The translations under genes were made by a program, and so were the position numbers. From Rosistilla oblonga (lineage in GTDB: Bacteria > Planctomycetota > Planctomycetia > Pirellulales > Pirellulaceae), in assembly GCF_007751715.1 (NCBI RefSeq), contig NZ_CP036292.1, positions 2,914,001 through 2,978,000 on the forward strand: a stretch of DNA of 64,000 nt, given 5' to 3'. Below are positions 55,509-64,000 of this stretch, in pieces. The notes beneath the pieces were generated by a model. It ran no database searches. It was not told the origin of the DNA and saw only the letters and a program-made list of their open reading frames with translations. Each line of letters starts with the position of its first letter. Position 1 is the stretch's first letter.

Positions 55509-56456
55509 TTAGAAGCTGGCGTTCTGGATCGGTTCGCCACCTTGGCGAGTCGACAGCGCGCGGTAAACGTCCAGGTCGATCGTGTCGCTGATCATTCGGA
55601 CCGAACCGTCGGCCAGAGTGAAGTGAGCTCCGGTGACATGTTCGCTGCTGAAGTCTTCGAAGTGCATGTGATCCGAATTCGGCGAGTGGTCGGTTACGCC
55701 AACGACACGTGCTTCGGGCTCGGCAGCCTCGGGGATGACGCCGTGCCAGATCGCACTTCCCAGGCGCCCGAAGCGTTCGCCAACCATCATCGTGCTGCTG
55801 GTGCCATCGACGAAGTCGCGGAAACGCAAGCGGCTGTCGGCGAAAAACGCACCGTCGCCGCGATAGGGATTGTCGTGAATCTCAAACGACCCGAAAACGC
55901 CGACGTAGTTCGACTTCGATACGGTGAACAGGTGGGGCCCGTCGTGATCGACGCTTTCAACAATCGCGCTGCTCATCGCATACGAGGTTGGAGCGACGAC
56001 GCTGGCGCTGTGCGAGTGGACGTGTCCGCCGGAGCCTTCGGCAATCAAGAACTGGTCCGGGGCGATGTCGCTAGGGCAGATGTACATCGAAAGGACCGTT
56101 TCGCGAACCGCATCGTGGACGCTGTCTTCGATCGGCAATCGGAAGTCGATCTGCTCATAGACGTTGTTCTGTTCGGCGAACGGCAGGATCGCGGCAGCCC
56201 AGCCCCAACCCGGTTCGAACTCGCCTTGGTAGCTGATCCATCCGGCGGGGAACTGGCGGAACGAATCGTGGTAGTTGTGAAGTGCCAGGCCGATTTGTTT
56301 GCAGTTGTTTTTGCACTGGGTTCGTCGTGCGGCGGCGCGGGCGGCTTGCACGGCGGGGAGCAACAAGGCGACCAGGATTCCGATGATCGCGATCACGACC
56401 AACAGTTCAACCAGCGTAAAGCCGCCGCGAGGGCGTGCGTGTTTTGAGGACAACAT
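55509..56456 (-). CDS. DUF1559 family pseudopilin-like protein, second copy
   Basis: The protein has 315 residues from the ATG at 56456. The prepilin motif GFTLVELLVVIAIIGILVAL is followed by LLPAVQAARAAARRTQCKNN. The C-terminal HFTLADGSVRMISDTIDLDV block is intact. It is transcribed convergently towards the acyltransferase pair. It is shorter than the other DUF1559 protein (382) and diverged outside the conserved blocks. Confidence 0.95.
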   Translation of the reverse strand: MLSSKHARPRGGFTLVELLVVIAIIGILVALLLPAVQAARAAARRTQCKNNCKQIGLALHNYHDSFRQFPAGWISYQGEFEPGWGWAAAILPFAEQNNVYEQIDFRLPIEDSVHDAVRETVLSMYICPSDIAPDQFLIAEGSGGHVHSHSASVVAPTSYAMSSAIVESVDHDGPHLFTVSKSNYVGVFGSFEIHDNPYRGDGAFFADSRLRFRDFVDGTSSTMMVGERFGRLGSAIWHGVIPEAAEPEARVVGVTDHSPNSDHMHFEDFSSEHVTGAHFTLADGSVRMISDTIDLDVYRALSTRQGGEPIQNASF

Positions 56457-56634
56457 CAATGGCTTCTTATCAATGAATGAGATAATAGGTATTCGGATGA
56501 ACTCGGATCGCAGGAACCAAATTCGGTTTCCTGGGGCGATCGAGCAGCGGCGCGCAGCAGATCTTTGGGGGATCTAAACGGAGGCTATCGCGCAGACAGA
56601 CTTCCAGCGGATGCGTTAGCATCGCTAGCGATAC

Positions 56635-57060
56635 CTAGACGCGCGGCGGTCCGCGCGGTGAATAAGAAGCAACGTTTTCGTTGGGATACCCTACGGATGT
56701 TGTAGGGCCAGCCAGTGCGATCGCGTCGTCCGCAGCAAGCCGCTGCGGTGAGGCGATCGTTGGATTGGCGTGCGAATAGAAATCGCAAAGGGCACAAGCT
56801 CCATCGCAGTCTGTCGCAACACCGGCAACCGAATCGGTCGGTGCCGCCTCGTGACAACATCCGTCGTGACAGACGGACTTTTCCGTTGGACAGTTGGCGT
56901 GCGAGCAATCGCCGTGACCGTGCAGCCCAAAGATCGGGGCGTAATGCATTCCCGGCCCACCTGCAAATAGCAGGAAGTACAGCAGCAGCGTCGATAATCG
57001 AGCGCGTGGGGAATGCAACGGACAGGTCTCGGAGTGAATGAAGCTTCTTTTTAGTATCAA
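56635..57060 (-). CDS. Cys/His-rich small secreted protein, possibly DUF2946-like
   Basis: The protein has 141 residues from a TTG at 57060; another in-frame TTG at 57018 would also leave the hydrophobic leader (LSTLLLYFLLFAGGPGMHYA) intact. The mature region is rich in His and Cys: GLHGHGDCSHANC, VCHDGCCHEA and CDGACALCDF. The end SPRGPP recalls DUF2946-type proteins, whose chains close with ARAPP-like motifs. Metal binding or metal sensing is plausible; this is inference. Open frame, leader and motif order support a real gene, but the start is uncertain. Confidence 0.65.
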   Translation of the reverse strand: MILKRSFIHSETCPLHSPRARLSTLLLYFLLFAGGPGMHYAPIFGLHGHGDCSHANCPTEKSVCHDGCCHEAAPTDSVAGVATDCDGACALCDFYSHANPTIASPQRLAADDAIALAGPTTSVGYPNENVASYSPRGPPRV

Positions 57061-57177
57061 CGTGCCGGCTGAGAAGTCAATCGCAGCTGGCTAAGATTTC
57101 ACGTCGGCCCAGATTGACTTTGGAAGCTTCTACGGCAGCGGGAGCCAAATCGTTCGGGCGGCGGGATCGCGGAGGCT

Positions 57178-57217
57178 ATAAAAACAACGGCCACGCGTTT
57201 TGCAACGCGCGGCCGTG
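57178..57217 (-). terminator. Intrinsic terminator of ahcY
   Basis: On the minus strand a strong stem (CGGCCGCGCG with CGCGTGGCCG, 57188-57215; one mismatch) with a short loop is followed by TTGTTTTTA. It lies about 80 bases beyond the ahcY stop. Confidence 0.8.
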
Positions 57218-57296
57218 TCGTCATTTGGTTAACGCTGGATCGGGCGTCGGAAACGCCCCCAAAAGAAGGCGTTCGCAGGTCCCCGCTCGCAGTCGA

Positions 57297-58634
57297 TTAA
57301 TAGCGGTAGTGGTCGGGCTTGTAAGGGCCTTCAACTGGCACGCCCATGTATTCCGCTTGGTCTTCGGTCAGCGTCGTCAGCTTCACGCCCAGCTTGTCCA
57401 AGTGCAAGCGAGCGACTTCTTCGTCCAAACGCTTCGGCAGCAAGACGGTTTTGACTTCGTATTGATCGGTGTTCGACCACAGTTCCATCTGAGCCAAGCA
57501 TTGGTTGGTGAACGAGGTGCTCATCACAAAGCTTGGGTGTCCGGTCGCACAGCCCAAGTTAACCAGGCGGCCTTGAGCCAGAACGATGACCGAGTGGCCG
57601 TCGGCGAAGGTGTAGCGATCGACGGCACCGATGTCAGCTGGTTTGATGTTCAGCTTGGTGACCTTGCCCGCAGCGACTTCACGCTCCAACCACGCGATGT
57701 CGATTTCGGTGTCGAAGTGACCGATGTTGCAGACGATTGCATCGTTGGGCATCGCAGCCATGTGCTCGCCCAGGATGATGTCCTTGTTGCCGGTGGTGGT
57801 GACGAACAGGTTGCCTTCTTTGGCGGCGTTGTCCATCGTGGTGACTTCGAAGCCTTCCATCGCAGCTTGCAGCGCGTTGATCGGATCGATTTCGGTGACG
57901 ATCACGCGGCAACCGTAGCGTTGCAGGCTGTGAGCACAGCCCTTTCCGACGTCACCGTAACCAGCGACGACAGCAACTTTGCCCGCCAACATGATGTCGG
58001 TGGCTCGCTTCACGCCGTCAGCCAGCGATTCGCGGCAGCCATACAGGTTGTCGAACTTGCTCTTGGTCGCCGAGTCGTTGACGTTGATCGCAGGAACCTT
58101 CAACAGGCCCTTCTTCTCGAGGACTTGCAGGCGGTGGATACCGGCGGTCGTCTCTTCGCTGATACCGCGGATGTCGTCCAGCAGTTCGGGGAAGCGTTCG
58201 TGAACCATCGCGGTCAAGTCACCGCCATCGTCCAAGATCATGTTCAGTTTTTCACCGCTTGGGAAAGTCAGCGTTTGTTCGATGCACCAATTGAATTCCT
58301 CTTCGGTCATTCCCTTCCAAGCGTAGACCGGGATGCCAGCGGCAGCGATCGCGGCAGCGGCATGGTCTTGGGTGCTGAAGATGTTGCACGAGCTCCAAGT
58401 TACGTCGGCGCCCAGTTCGACCAGGGTCTCGATCAAAACGGCGGTTTGGATCGTCATGTGCAAGCAGCCAGCGATGCGAGCGCCAGCCAGAGGCTTCGCT
58501 TTGCCGTACTTTTCGCGCAATGCCATCAAGCCTGGCATTTCGTTTTCGGCCAGCATGATCTCTTTGCGACCAAATTCGGCCAGCGAAATATCTTTGACTT
58601 TGTAAGCTTCTCTGGTCATTTCAGCTTGTGACAT
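57297..58634 (-). CDS. ahcY: Adenosylhomocysteinase
   Basis: AhcY hydrolyses S-adenosylhomocysteine to adenosine and homocysteine using bound NAD. The protein has 445 residues. Motifs: [57 protein letters not shown] and the NAD site [19 protein letters not shown], plus the C-terminal KPDHYRY. Length and the Rossmann motif are canonical. A terminator follows it. Confidence 0.98.
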   Translation of the reverse strand: MSQAEMTREAYKVKDISLAEFGRKEIMLAENEMPGLMALREKYGKAKPLAGARIAGCLHMTIQTAVLIETLVELGADVTWSSCNIFSTQDHAAAAIAAAGIPVYAWKGMTEEEFNWCIEQTLTFPSGEKLNMILDDGGDLTAMVHERFPELLDDIRGISEETTAGIHRLQVLEKKGLLKVPAINVNDSATKSKFDNLYGCRESLADGVKRATDIMLAGKVAVVAGYGDVGKGCAHSLQRYGCRVIVTEIDPINALQAAMEGFEVTTMDNAAKEGNLFVTTTGNKDIILGEHMAAMPNDAIVCNIGHFDTEIDIAWLEREVAAGKVTKLNIKPADIGAVDRYTFADGHSVIVLAQGRLVNLGCATGHPSFVMSTSFTNQCLAQMELWSNTDQYEVKTVLLPKRLDEEVARLHLDKLGVKLTTLTEDQAEYMGVPVEGPYKPDHYRY

Positions 58635-58963
58635 TCGTTTGAACTCCTGAGTCGTGCCCCTTCGGAAAGCATCGTGGCGGTCGAAGGGAAAATTGTAGGA
58701 AGATAGACAGCCTCGGTGCAGCCATCGCCTGAACCGCCAGCCGCCTACATTTACCTTACCGGTAAAATTTGAGGGGCTTCACATCGGCAGCATAACACAA
58801 AGGTCGCTCGAGGTGCATGGCGGTAAACGCCCGCCGCAACCGCTGGGCGGATTTAGTCGCTTCTAACAAGAAGTCTGCTAGCCAGCCTCGGTCGACTCGC
58901 TAGCAGGTTCCGGATCGCCGCAGCGATTCATTTCCCCGCCGTTCCCAGCGGGGACGCTGGTTT
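58635..58963. other. Leader/intergenic region between gmd and ahcY
   Basis: This 329-base stretch has no gene. Directly after the gmd stop is a small hairpin (CCAGCG, GGGA, CGCTGG; 58945-58960). Near 58757-58766 there is a perfect 10-base palindrome TTACCGGTAA. Just upstream of the ahcY start, CCCTTCG and CGAAGGG can pair (about 58658-58690). I compared it with the SAH riboswitch consensus and saw no match. Confidence 0.5.
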
Positions 58964-59992
58964 CTAGGCGTCGCCAGCGACAAACGTCTTGGCGTGAGCT
59001 TCGCGCTGCGCCAGTTCGAGGTCGTGTTCGACCATGATGCGAGCCAGTTCGCGGAGGTCGGTCGACGCGGTCCAGCCCAGCTTTTCCTTCGCTTTGGAGG
59101 GATCGCCCAGCAGCAATTCGACTTCGGCTGGTCGGAAGTAACGCGGATCGATCTCCACGTAATCCTCCCAGTTGAGTTCCAGTTGCTCGAAGACCAAGCG
59201 AAGGAATTCACGCACCGATTGAGTTTCGCCAGTCGCCAGCACGAAGTCGTCCGGTTCGCTGTGCTGCAGGATCCGCCACATCCCTTCGACGTAATCCTTG
59301 GCGTAGCCCCAGTCGCGTTTGGCGTCCAGGTTTCCAAGGTACAGTTTCTTCTGCAGACCCGCTTTGATCCGTGTCGCGGCGCGGGTGATCTTACGGGTTA
59401 CAAATGTCTCGCCGCGGCGTTCCGATTCATGATTGAACAGGATCCCGTTGCAAGCGAACATGCCGTAGCTTTCGCGATAGTTGACGGTTTGGTGGAACGC
59501 GTAAACCTTCGCACAGGCATAAGGGCTCTGTGGGTTGAATGGCGTCGTTTCGGTCTGCGGTGTCTGCAGTACATCACCGTACATTTCCGAACTGGACGCT
59601 TGGTAGACGCGGACCTCTTTGATTTTCTGCAGTTGGCGAGCGGCTTCGAGAACGTTGAGCGCTCCTACGCCGACGGTGTGCAAGGTATAGACCGGTTGGT
59701 CGAACGAGACCCGCACGTGGCTTTGAGCGCCCAGGTTGTAGATCTCGTCGGGCTTGATATCGAGCACCAAGTTGGTCAACGCCTGGCCGTCGGTCAGGTC
59801 GCCGTAGTGCAACATCAGCGTCGGGTTGGCGTGCAAATCCTGGTAGATGTGGTCGATACGCTCGGTGCCAAAAGTGCTGCTTCGGCGTACCAGTCCGTGT
59901 ACGAGGTAGCCCTTGTCGAGCAGCAATTCAGCCAGATAAGAACCATCTTGGCCGGTGATCCCGGTAATGAGTGCGGACTTCTGGTCTGCCAT
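58964..59992 (-). CDS. gmd: GDP-mannose 4,6-dehydratase
   Basis: Gmd converts GDP-mannose to GDP-4-keto-6-deoxymannose, the precursor of GDP-fucose and GDP-rhamnose. The protein has 342 residues from the ATG at 59992 ([20 protein letters not shown]). The family motif [19 protein letters not shown], the active-site [13 protein letters not shown] (Tyr and Lys) and [16 protein letters not shown] are all present. No fucose synthase gene is adjacent; the surface-sugar SDR genes at 18-21 kb are on the same strand but 40 kb away. Confidence 0.97.
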   Translation of the reverse strand: MADQKSALITGITGQDGSYLAELLLDKGYLVHGLVRRSSTFGTERIDHIYQDLHANPTLMLHYGDLTDGQALTNLVLDIKPDEIYNLGAQSHVRVSFDQPVYTLHTVGVGALNVLEAARQLQKIKEVRVYQASSSEMYGDVLQTPQTETTPFNPQSPYACAKVYAFHQTVNYRESYGMFACNGILFNHESERRGETFVTRKITRAATRIKAGLQKKLYLGNLDAKRDWGYAKDYVEGMWRILQHSEPDDFVLATGETQSVREFLRLVFEQLELNWEDYVEIDPRYFRPAEVELLLGDPSKAKEKLGWTASTDLRELARIMVEHDLELAQREAHAKTFVAGDA

Positions 59993-60288
59993 GAAAGACT
60001 GCCTTGGATAGGTAAGTTGGTTAGAATGTTCGGGCAACAGGCCTCGTGTCGGTTAACGATATCAAATTTGTCTTTGTCGGAGCAACCGCTGCGGGGCTTG
60101 CGAGATGGACAAATACGCTTTTCCCGATCTCTGCGGCCTTGCGGTGTCTAGGCGGTGCAGTGGCTGCGTCGTTGCAGCGGCTGAATTAGACTAGTCGAAG
60201 TGAAAATTACTGTCGCTGGAGGGGCGGGCAAGTCCCCTGGCAGATCCTCCGCTTCTCCGCTTCACGAACCGATAACCGATTGGCTTGG

Positions 60289-61026
60289 ATGTTTACGTCT
60301 CCTCCTCTGTCGCCGAACATCGTCCATCTGTGGCGGATCGATCTGGAGCCAAGCGGAGGCCCGTTTCCCGATTGCCTGGTCCCCGAGAACGATCTGCTGG
60401 CTCGAGAGGTTTTGTCGGACGAGGAGTTTGCCAAAGCGAGTCGCTTCGTTTCGCAACCGCTGCGATTGCGGTACGCCGCGGCGCACGTGGCGATGCGATT
60501 TATTCTCGGCAGCTACCTGGAACGGCCGGCCGCCGAAGTCGTCCTGGCGGTGGAGAAGATGGGCCGGCCGATCGTCGACTTCGCCGCGATGCAGCTCGCC
60601 CCGTCGCTCTTCTTTAATCTGTCGCACACCGAAGACATCGCGCTGTTGGCGGTCGGTTCCCAAAATCCGTTGGGCGTCGACATCGAAGCGATCCGCGAGA
60701 TGAAGTCGCGGCCGGGGATCGACCGCCAGGTTTACACCGAGACCGAACGGCAGCGTTTGCTCGACGCCAATGACTCCCTGTGGTTCGATCACTGGACTGC
60801 TAAAGAAGCAGTTCTCAAAGCGACGGGCTACGGCTTTTATCTCAGTCCGCTGCAGATCGAAATCGACCCGAGTCTCCGTTTTGCTGTCGCCAATGAAAGG
60901 TCGGGCGCTTCGCGGTGGTTGCTGCATCGCTGTCCTCCTTCATCGCGGTGGTCGGCGACGCTGGCCACATCGTCGCCGATCGAAGCGATCGATCAGCTGG
61001 AGTTCCCCTGGCAGCAGATCCTTTGA
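60289..61026 (+). CDS. 4'-phosphopantetheinyl transferase (Sfp type)
   Basis: The enzyme transfers phosphopantetheine from CoA to carrier-protein serines. The protein has 245 residues from the ATG at 60289 (an in-frame TTG at 60280 is possible). The motifs FNLSHTEDIALLAVG, GVDIEAIRE (the metal-binding Asp and Glu) and FDHWTAKEAVLKATGYG (W-x2-KEA-x2-K) define the Sfp/Gsp family rather than AcpS. No NRPS or PKS genes are in the window; the target may be a fatty-acid or another carrier protein. Confidence 0.92.
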   Translation: MFTSPPLSPNIVHLWRIDLEPSGGPFPDCLVPENDLLAREVLSDEEFAKASRFVSQPLRLRYAAAHVAMRFILGSYLERPAAEVVLAVEKMGRPIVDFAAMQLAPSLFFNLSHTEDIALLAVGSQNPLGVDIEAIREMKSRPGIDRQVYTETERQRLLDANDSLWFDHWTAKEAVLKATGYGFYLSPLQIEIDPSLRFAVANERSGASRWLLHRCPPSSRWSATLATSSPIEAIDQLEFPWQQIL

Positions 61027-61060
61027 TCCGATCTTTCCACGGTCCTAAACGAGGTCTCTC

Positions 61061-62869
61061 ATGTTCGCAGAACGATCGAAATTGCAAGCTCTCGTTTTGG
61101 CGACGCTGTTGGCGTTCATCGCGATCGGGGATGCGGCAGCTCAAGTTCCTGTAACCCCTCACCACGATCAGACCGACGGATTTCGCCTGTTGCGCGGTGG
61201 CAAGGACTACGTCGTTCGCGGCGTCGGCGGGACGCAGCACTTGGATCGCTTGTCGGCGGCTGGCGGGAATTCGATCCGCACCTGGTCGACTGAAAATCTC
61301 GCTCAATTGCTCGACACCGCTCACAAAAACAACTTGAGTGTCTGCGTTGGATTGTGGTTGGGACATCCGCGACATGGTTTCAACTATCAGAGCGAAGCGG
61401 AGGTTGCGGCTCAATTGCAGACCTGTGTCGATGCGATCACAAAATACAAGGACCATCCGGCGGTCTTGATGTGGGGAATCGGCAACGAGATGGAGGGAGA
61501 CGGTAACAATCCAGCGATCTGGTACGCCGTCGACCACATCGCCCGAGTTTGCAAACAGATCGATCCGGCGCATCCGACGATGACCGTGATCGCCGAACTG
61601 GGGCGGGACAAGGTCGGGCAGATCGAACGCTACTGCCCCAACATCGACATCATCGGCGTTAATTCTTATGGCGGGATCGCGTCGCTGGATCAACGGTATC
61701 GCGCCGCCGGAGGCAGCAAACCTTATATCGTCACCGAACATGGGCCGCATGGTCCGTGGGAAGTCGAAAAGACGCCGTGGGGTTCGGCGATCGAAGCGAC
61801 CAGCACCGCCAAGGCGGCTCAATACGCTGTCGGCTTCCGCGAAGCGGCTCGGCAGAGATCGAGACTCTGCCTCGGCTCGTATGCCTTTTTGTGGGGTGAC
61901 AAACAGGAGACGACGGCGACATGGTTCGGGATGTTGTTACCCGACGGATCGCGGTTGGCCGCTGTCGATGCGATGACCGAGGCGTGGACGGGCAAGCCGC
62001 CCGAAAACCGATGCCCTCAAATCGATCGCCTCTCGCTGGAACAGACCGATGGGCTGAAGCCGGGGGACAAAATTCGGGCGACGCTGGTTGCCAGCGATCC
62101 CGAATCCGACCCGCTCATAACCAAATGGATCCTGCGACACGATTCGGGAACGGTCGGCGTCGGCGGCGATTGGCAAGCCGAAGAGATTGCGCTGAGCGAT
62201 GCGGTCGTGGGGGACTCTCGACAAGCGGTCCTAACGGTTCCCGATGCAGGCGGTGGCTATCGATTGTTCGCTTATGTTCGCGACAACAAAGGTGGAGCCG
62301 CTGTTGCCAACATCCCGCTGCGCGTCGATGCGCCGATGATCGCGATTGCGTCGCCCAAGCCCAAGCTTCCGTTGATCGTTTACGGTGACGCGATGGAAAC
62401 CGAGCCCTACGCGGCATCGGGATTCATGGGGAACACGGCGGCTGTCAAAATGACTTTGGACAGCCGCGACAATCCGCACTCGGGGCCAACATGTCTGCAA
62501 GTCGAGTACACGGCGGCCGACGATTGGGGAGGTGTTTTATGGCAATCGCCGCCGGGAGATTGGACCGGATCGCAGCCCGGCGGTTTCGATTTATCCGCCG
62601 CGGGAGAATTGCAGTTTTGGGTTCGCGGAGCTGCAGGGGGCGAGGTGGTGAACTTTGTCCTGGGAGCGATCGATGGGGACCAGCCCTATCGCGACACCGC
62701 CAAGGTGGAACGGAAAGATGTTCGGTTGACCGGCCAGTGGCAGCAGATCCGCATTCCGTTGGAGGGGCGCGATCTGGCTCGGATCAAAACTGGATTCGGT
62801 TGGTCGCTGGCGGGGCAAGGGAAACCCGTGACGTTTTATCTCGACGATATCCGCTACGTCGCTCGATGA
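61061..62869 (+). CDS. Secreted glycoside hydrolase-like protein (GH2/GH5 TIM-barrel type) with C-terminal beta domains
   Basis: The protein has 602 residues. A signal peptide (LVLATLLAFIAIGDAAAQ) precedes the catalytic domain. Catalytic residues of clan GH-A enzymes can be placed: acid/base Glu143 in WGIGNEMEG and nucleophile Glu226 in YIVTEHGPHG. The barrel runs about residues 35-330. After it a Big/fibronectin-like region (about 345-440) is followed by a carbohydrate-binding-like jelly roll (about 450-602, ending VTFYLDDIRYVA). The substrate cannot be predicted. It starts 34 bases after the phosphopantetheinyl transferase gene. Confidence 0.88.
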   Translation: MFAERSKLQALVLATLLAFIAIGDAAAQVPVTPHHDQTDGFRLLRGGKDYVVRGVGGTQHLDRLSAAGGNSIRTWSTENLAQLLDTAHKNNLSVCVGLWLGHPRHGFNYQSEAEVAAQLQTCVDAITKYKDHPAVLMWGIGNEMEGDGNNPAIWYAVDHIARVCKQIDPAHPTMTVIAELGRDKVGQIERYCPNIDIIGVNSYGGIASLDQRYRAAGGSKPYIVTEHGPHGPWEVEKTPWGSAIEATSTAKAAQYAVGFREAARQRSRLCLGSYAFLWGDKQETTATWFGMLLPDGSRLAAVDAMTEAWTGKPPENRCPQIDRLSLEQTDGLKPGDKIRATLVASDPESDPLITKWILRHDSGTVGVGGDWQAEEIALSDAVVGDSRQAVLTVPDAGGGYRLFAYVRDNKGGAAVANIPLRVDAPMIAIASPKPKLPLIVYGDAMETEPYAASGFMGNTAAVKMTLDSRDNPHSGPTCLQVEYTAADDWGGVLWQSPPGDWTGSQPGGFDLSAAGELQFWVRGAAGGEVVNFVLGAIDGDQPYRDTAKVERKDVRLTGQWQQIRIPLEGRDLARIKTGFGWSLAGQGKPVTFYLDDIRYVAR

Positions 62870-62919
62870 TCATGGCGGCAGTGGCTAGTGGTTTGTCAAA
62901 CTTTGATTTTAGGACTGAT

Positions 62920-62987
62920 GGTAGTGGACGAGGTCACGAGTCCCAACAATCTCTGGCGCGAGAGGACTCGTGACCTCGTCCACTACC
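62920..62987. repeat. Palindromic module C, copy 2 (perfect)
   Basis: The arms 62920-62942 (GGTAGTGGACGAGGTCACGA...) and 62965-62987 are exact 23-base reverse complements with a 22-base loop. The arm differs from copy 1 (38662-38684) mainly at its ends and one internal base. Located between the convergent glycosidase and mgtE genes. Confidence 0.88.
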
Positions 62988-63018
62988 TCAAATTCAAATG
63001 TGGATGAAGCACTAGTCG

Positions 63019-64000
63019 TTATTCCGCGACGCCACTTAGCACGATGCGGGCGACGTTGATGTAGATCATGATCCCTAAAATGTCGACGATCCCCGCGACA
63101 AACGGATTGCTCATCAAAGCGGGATCGAGCTCCAAGCGTTTGAACAGCAGCGGCAGCAGGCCGCCGGCGATCGCTCCGCTGCTGATCACCAACAGCACGG
63201 TGATCGGGATCGTGATCGCGGCGTACGCGCTGGGGGCGACAAACAACGCAAAGATATATCCGATCGTTCCCAGCGAACCTCCTAACAGCACGCCCATCAT
63301 GACTTCGCGGCGCGCGACGGTCCGCCAGTCTCCAACTTTCACGTCGCCACTGGTCAGCGCCGTGATCACCAGCGTCGCCGATTGGCTGCCCGTGTTCCCA
63401 CCGCTACTGATCACCAACGGAATGAACCAGGCCAACCAGATGAATTTTTCCAGCTCGACGTCATAGTGCCTCAGCAGAAGCATCGTCAACATCGCGGCGA
63501 AAAAGAGGACGGTCAGCCAGATGCCTCGCTTCCAGGTCAGCGTGAGGATGTTCTCTCGCAGGTAACCTTCATCCAGCGGAGCGACCGCCGCGATCCTTTG
63601 AACGTCTTCGGTCAATTCGTCGCGCAACACATCGATCACGTCATCGTGGGTGATGATCCCCATCAGCACGCGGCCCTCGTCGACCACGGGAATCGCCAAC
63701 AGGTTGTAGCGTTCGACCTTTTCGGCGACCGATTCTTGATCTTCGTCGATCTGCACCGTGACGATATCGGTGTCCATCAGTTCGCCCATCGTGGTGTTGG
63801 GCTTTCCCATCGCCGCGATCAACTGACGCCCCGAAACCACCCCACGCAATTGGTGATCTTCGTCGACGACGTACAGATAATAGATCGTCTCGTGATCCGC
63901 GGCCTGACGGCTCAGGTCGTCCAACGCCTCGCGAACGGTCAGCGAGGCGGAGAGCCGAACGAAATCGGTCGTCATCAGCGCGCCGGCGGTCTCTTCGGCG
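63019..64000 (-). CDS. mgtE: Magnesium transporter MgtE, N-terminal part cut by the window edge
   Basis: The visible part contains the end of the N domain (AEETAGALMTTDFVRL), two CBS domains with DEDHQLRGVVSGRQLI and VDEGRVLMGIITHDDVIDVL, and then the membrane domain with five helices, including the Mg-selective motif FIPLVISSGGNTGSQSATL. The frame stays open upstream to base 64000, so the true start lies outside the window. MgtE is a Mg2+-gated Mg2+ channel; the CBS region senses cytosolic Mg. Confidence 0.96.
   Translation of the reverse strand, partial: AEETAGALMTTDFVRLSASLTVREALDDLSRQAADHETIYYLYVVDEDHQLRGVVSGRQLIAAMGKPNTTMGELMDTDIVTVQIDEDQESVAEKVERYNLLAIPVVDEGRVLMGIITHDDVIDVLRDELTEDVQRIAAVAPLDEGYLRENILTLTWKRGIWLTVLFFAAMLTMLLLRHYDVELEKFIWLAWFIPLVISSGGNTGSQSATLVITALTSGDVKVGDWRTVARREVMMGVLLGGSLGTIGYIFALFVAPSAYAAITIPITVLLVISSGAIAGGLLPLLFKRLELDPALMSNPFVAGIVDILGIMIYINVARIVLSGVAE

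Noticed and set aside
57114-58631. 505-residue open frame on the plus strand
   Set aside because: It is antisense to ahcY, which is unmistakable. Long antisense frames are common in GC-rich coding DNA.
58635-58800. SAH riboswitch upstream of ahcY
   Set aside because: The conserved core elements of the SAH riboswitch could not be found.
58994-60151. 385-residue open frame on the plus strand
   Set aside because: Antisense to gmd; no motifs and composition typical of a shadow frame.

Overview
The window reads as a stretch of a planctomycete chromosome, most likely from the Pirellulaceae (Rhodopirellula/Rosistilla-like). The lineage call is an inference from several hallmark families. There are two DUF1559 pseudopilin-like proteins, an orphan DUF1501 protein and a DUF1549/DUF1553 cytochrome. 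There is also a giant surface protein with an LEPRxLL-type N-terminus and a dockerin, a CRTAC1-like FG-GAP protein, RpoN with a sigma-54 activator, and many short secreted proteins and lipoproteins. Coding density is moderate, and most gaps carry palindromic repeats rather than genes. No rRNA, tRNA or CRISPR array was recognised.

Layout. 1-8.1 kb (mostly minus strand): a partial His-rich RND/HlyD adaptor, a hybrid sensor kinase, a repeat-filled gap, purB and speA. 8.4-18 kb: a DUF1501 protein, an RluA-type pseudouridine synthase, a 1419-residue protein with four spondin-like repeats, divergently an ECF sigma factor overlapping a small zinc-finger protein, a PAQR/hemolysin III protein and a lipoprotein. 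18-21 kb: two nucleotide-sugar SDR enzymes (a WbpM/CapD type and a smaller epimerase/dehydratase). 21.4-28.9 kb (plus strand): an Arg/Gly-rich protein, SRP RNA, dnaX, ybaB, recR, rpoN and a secreted protein. This is a replication/repair cluster with the scr-dnaX-ybaB-recR order also known from Bacillus. 28.9-36.5 kb (minus strand): a response regulator, glyA, an RraA-like protein, a DoxX/HTTM-like membrane protein, a DUF1549/DUF1553 cytochrome and fabI. 36.7-45 kb: a GAF/sigma-54 activator, a complete IS4-family element sitting inside a palindromic repeat, a cyclophilin and the CRTAC1-like protein. 45-48 kb (minus strand): an argB-argD-argF operon. 48.5-56.5 kb: an SDR, scpB with a 14-unit minisatellite, DUF1559, a lipoprotein, two tandem HGSNAT-like membrane acyltransferases and a second DUF1559. 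56.6-64 kb: a Cys/His-rich small protein, ahcY with an intrinsic terminator, gmd, a phosphopantetheinyl transferase, a secreted glycosidase and a partial MgtE.

Main points of interest. (1) dnaX has an A10 tract at the domain III/linker junction with stops close by in both other frames. This predicts a truncated gamma subunit by slippage or frameshifting. The same protein has lost the usual zinc-module cysteines. (2) The IS4 element has an 11-bp target duplication and interrupts a dispersed palindromic module. Removing it in silico restores a 25-bp perfect hairpin that matches an intact copy 27 kb away. (3) At least three unrelated families of intergenic hairpins recur in the window. (4) scpB carries an in-frame (DEAD)n repeat. 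(5) The tandem spondin/dockerin surface protein lies divergent to an ECF sigma/zinc-finger pair.

All functional calls come from reading the sequence and from family knowledge. No database search was run.
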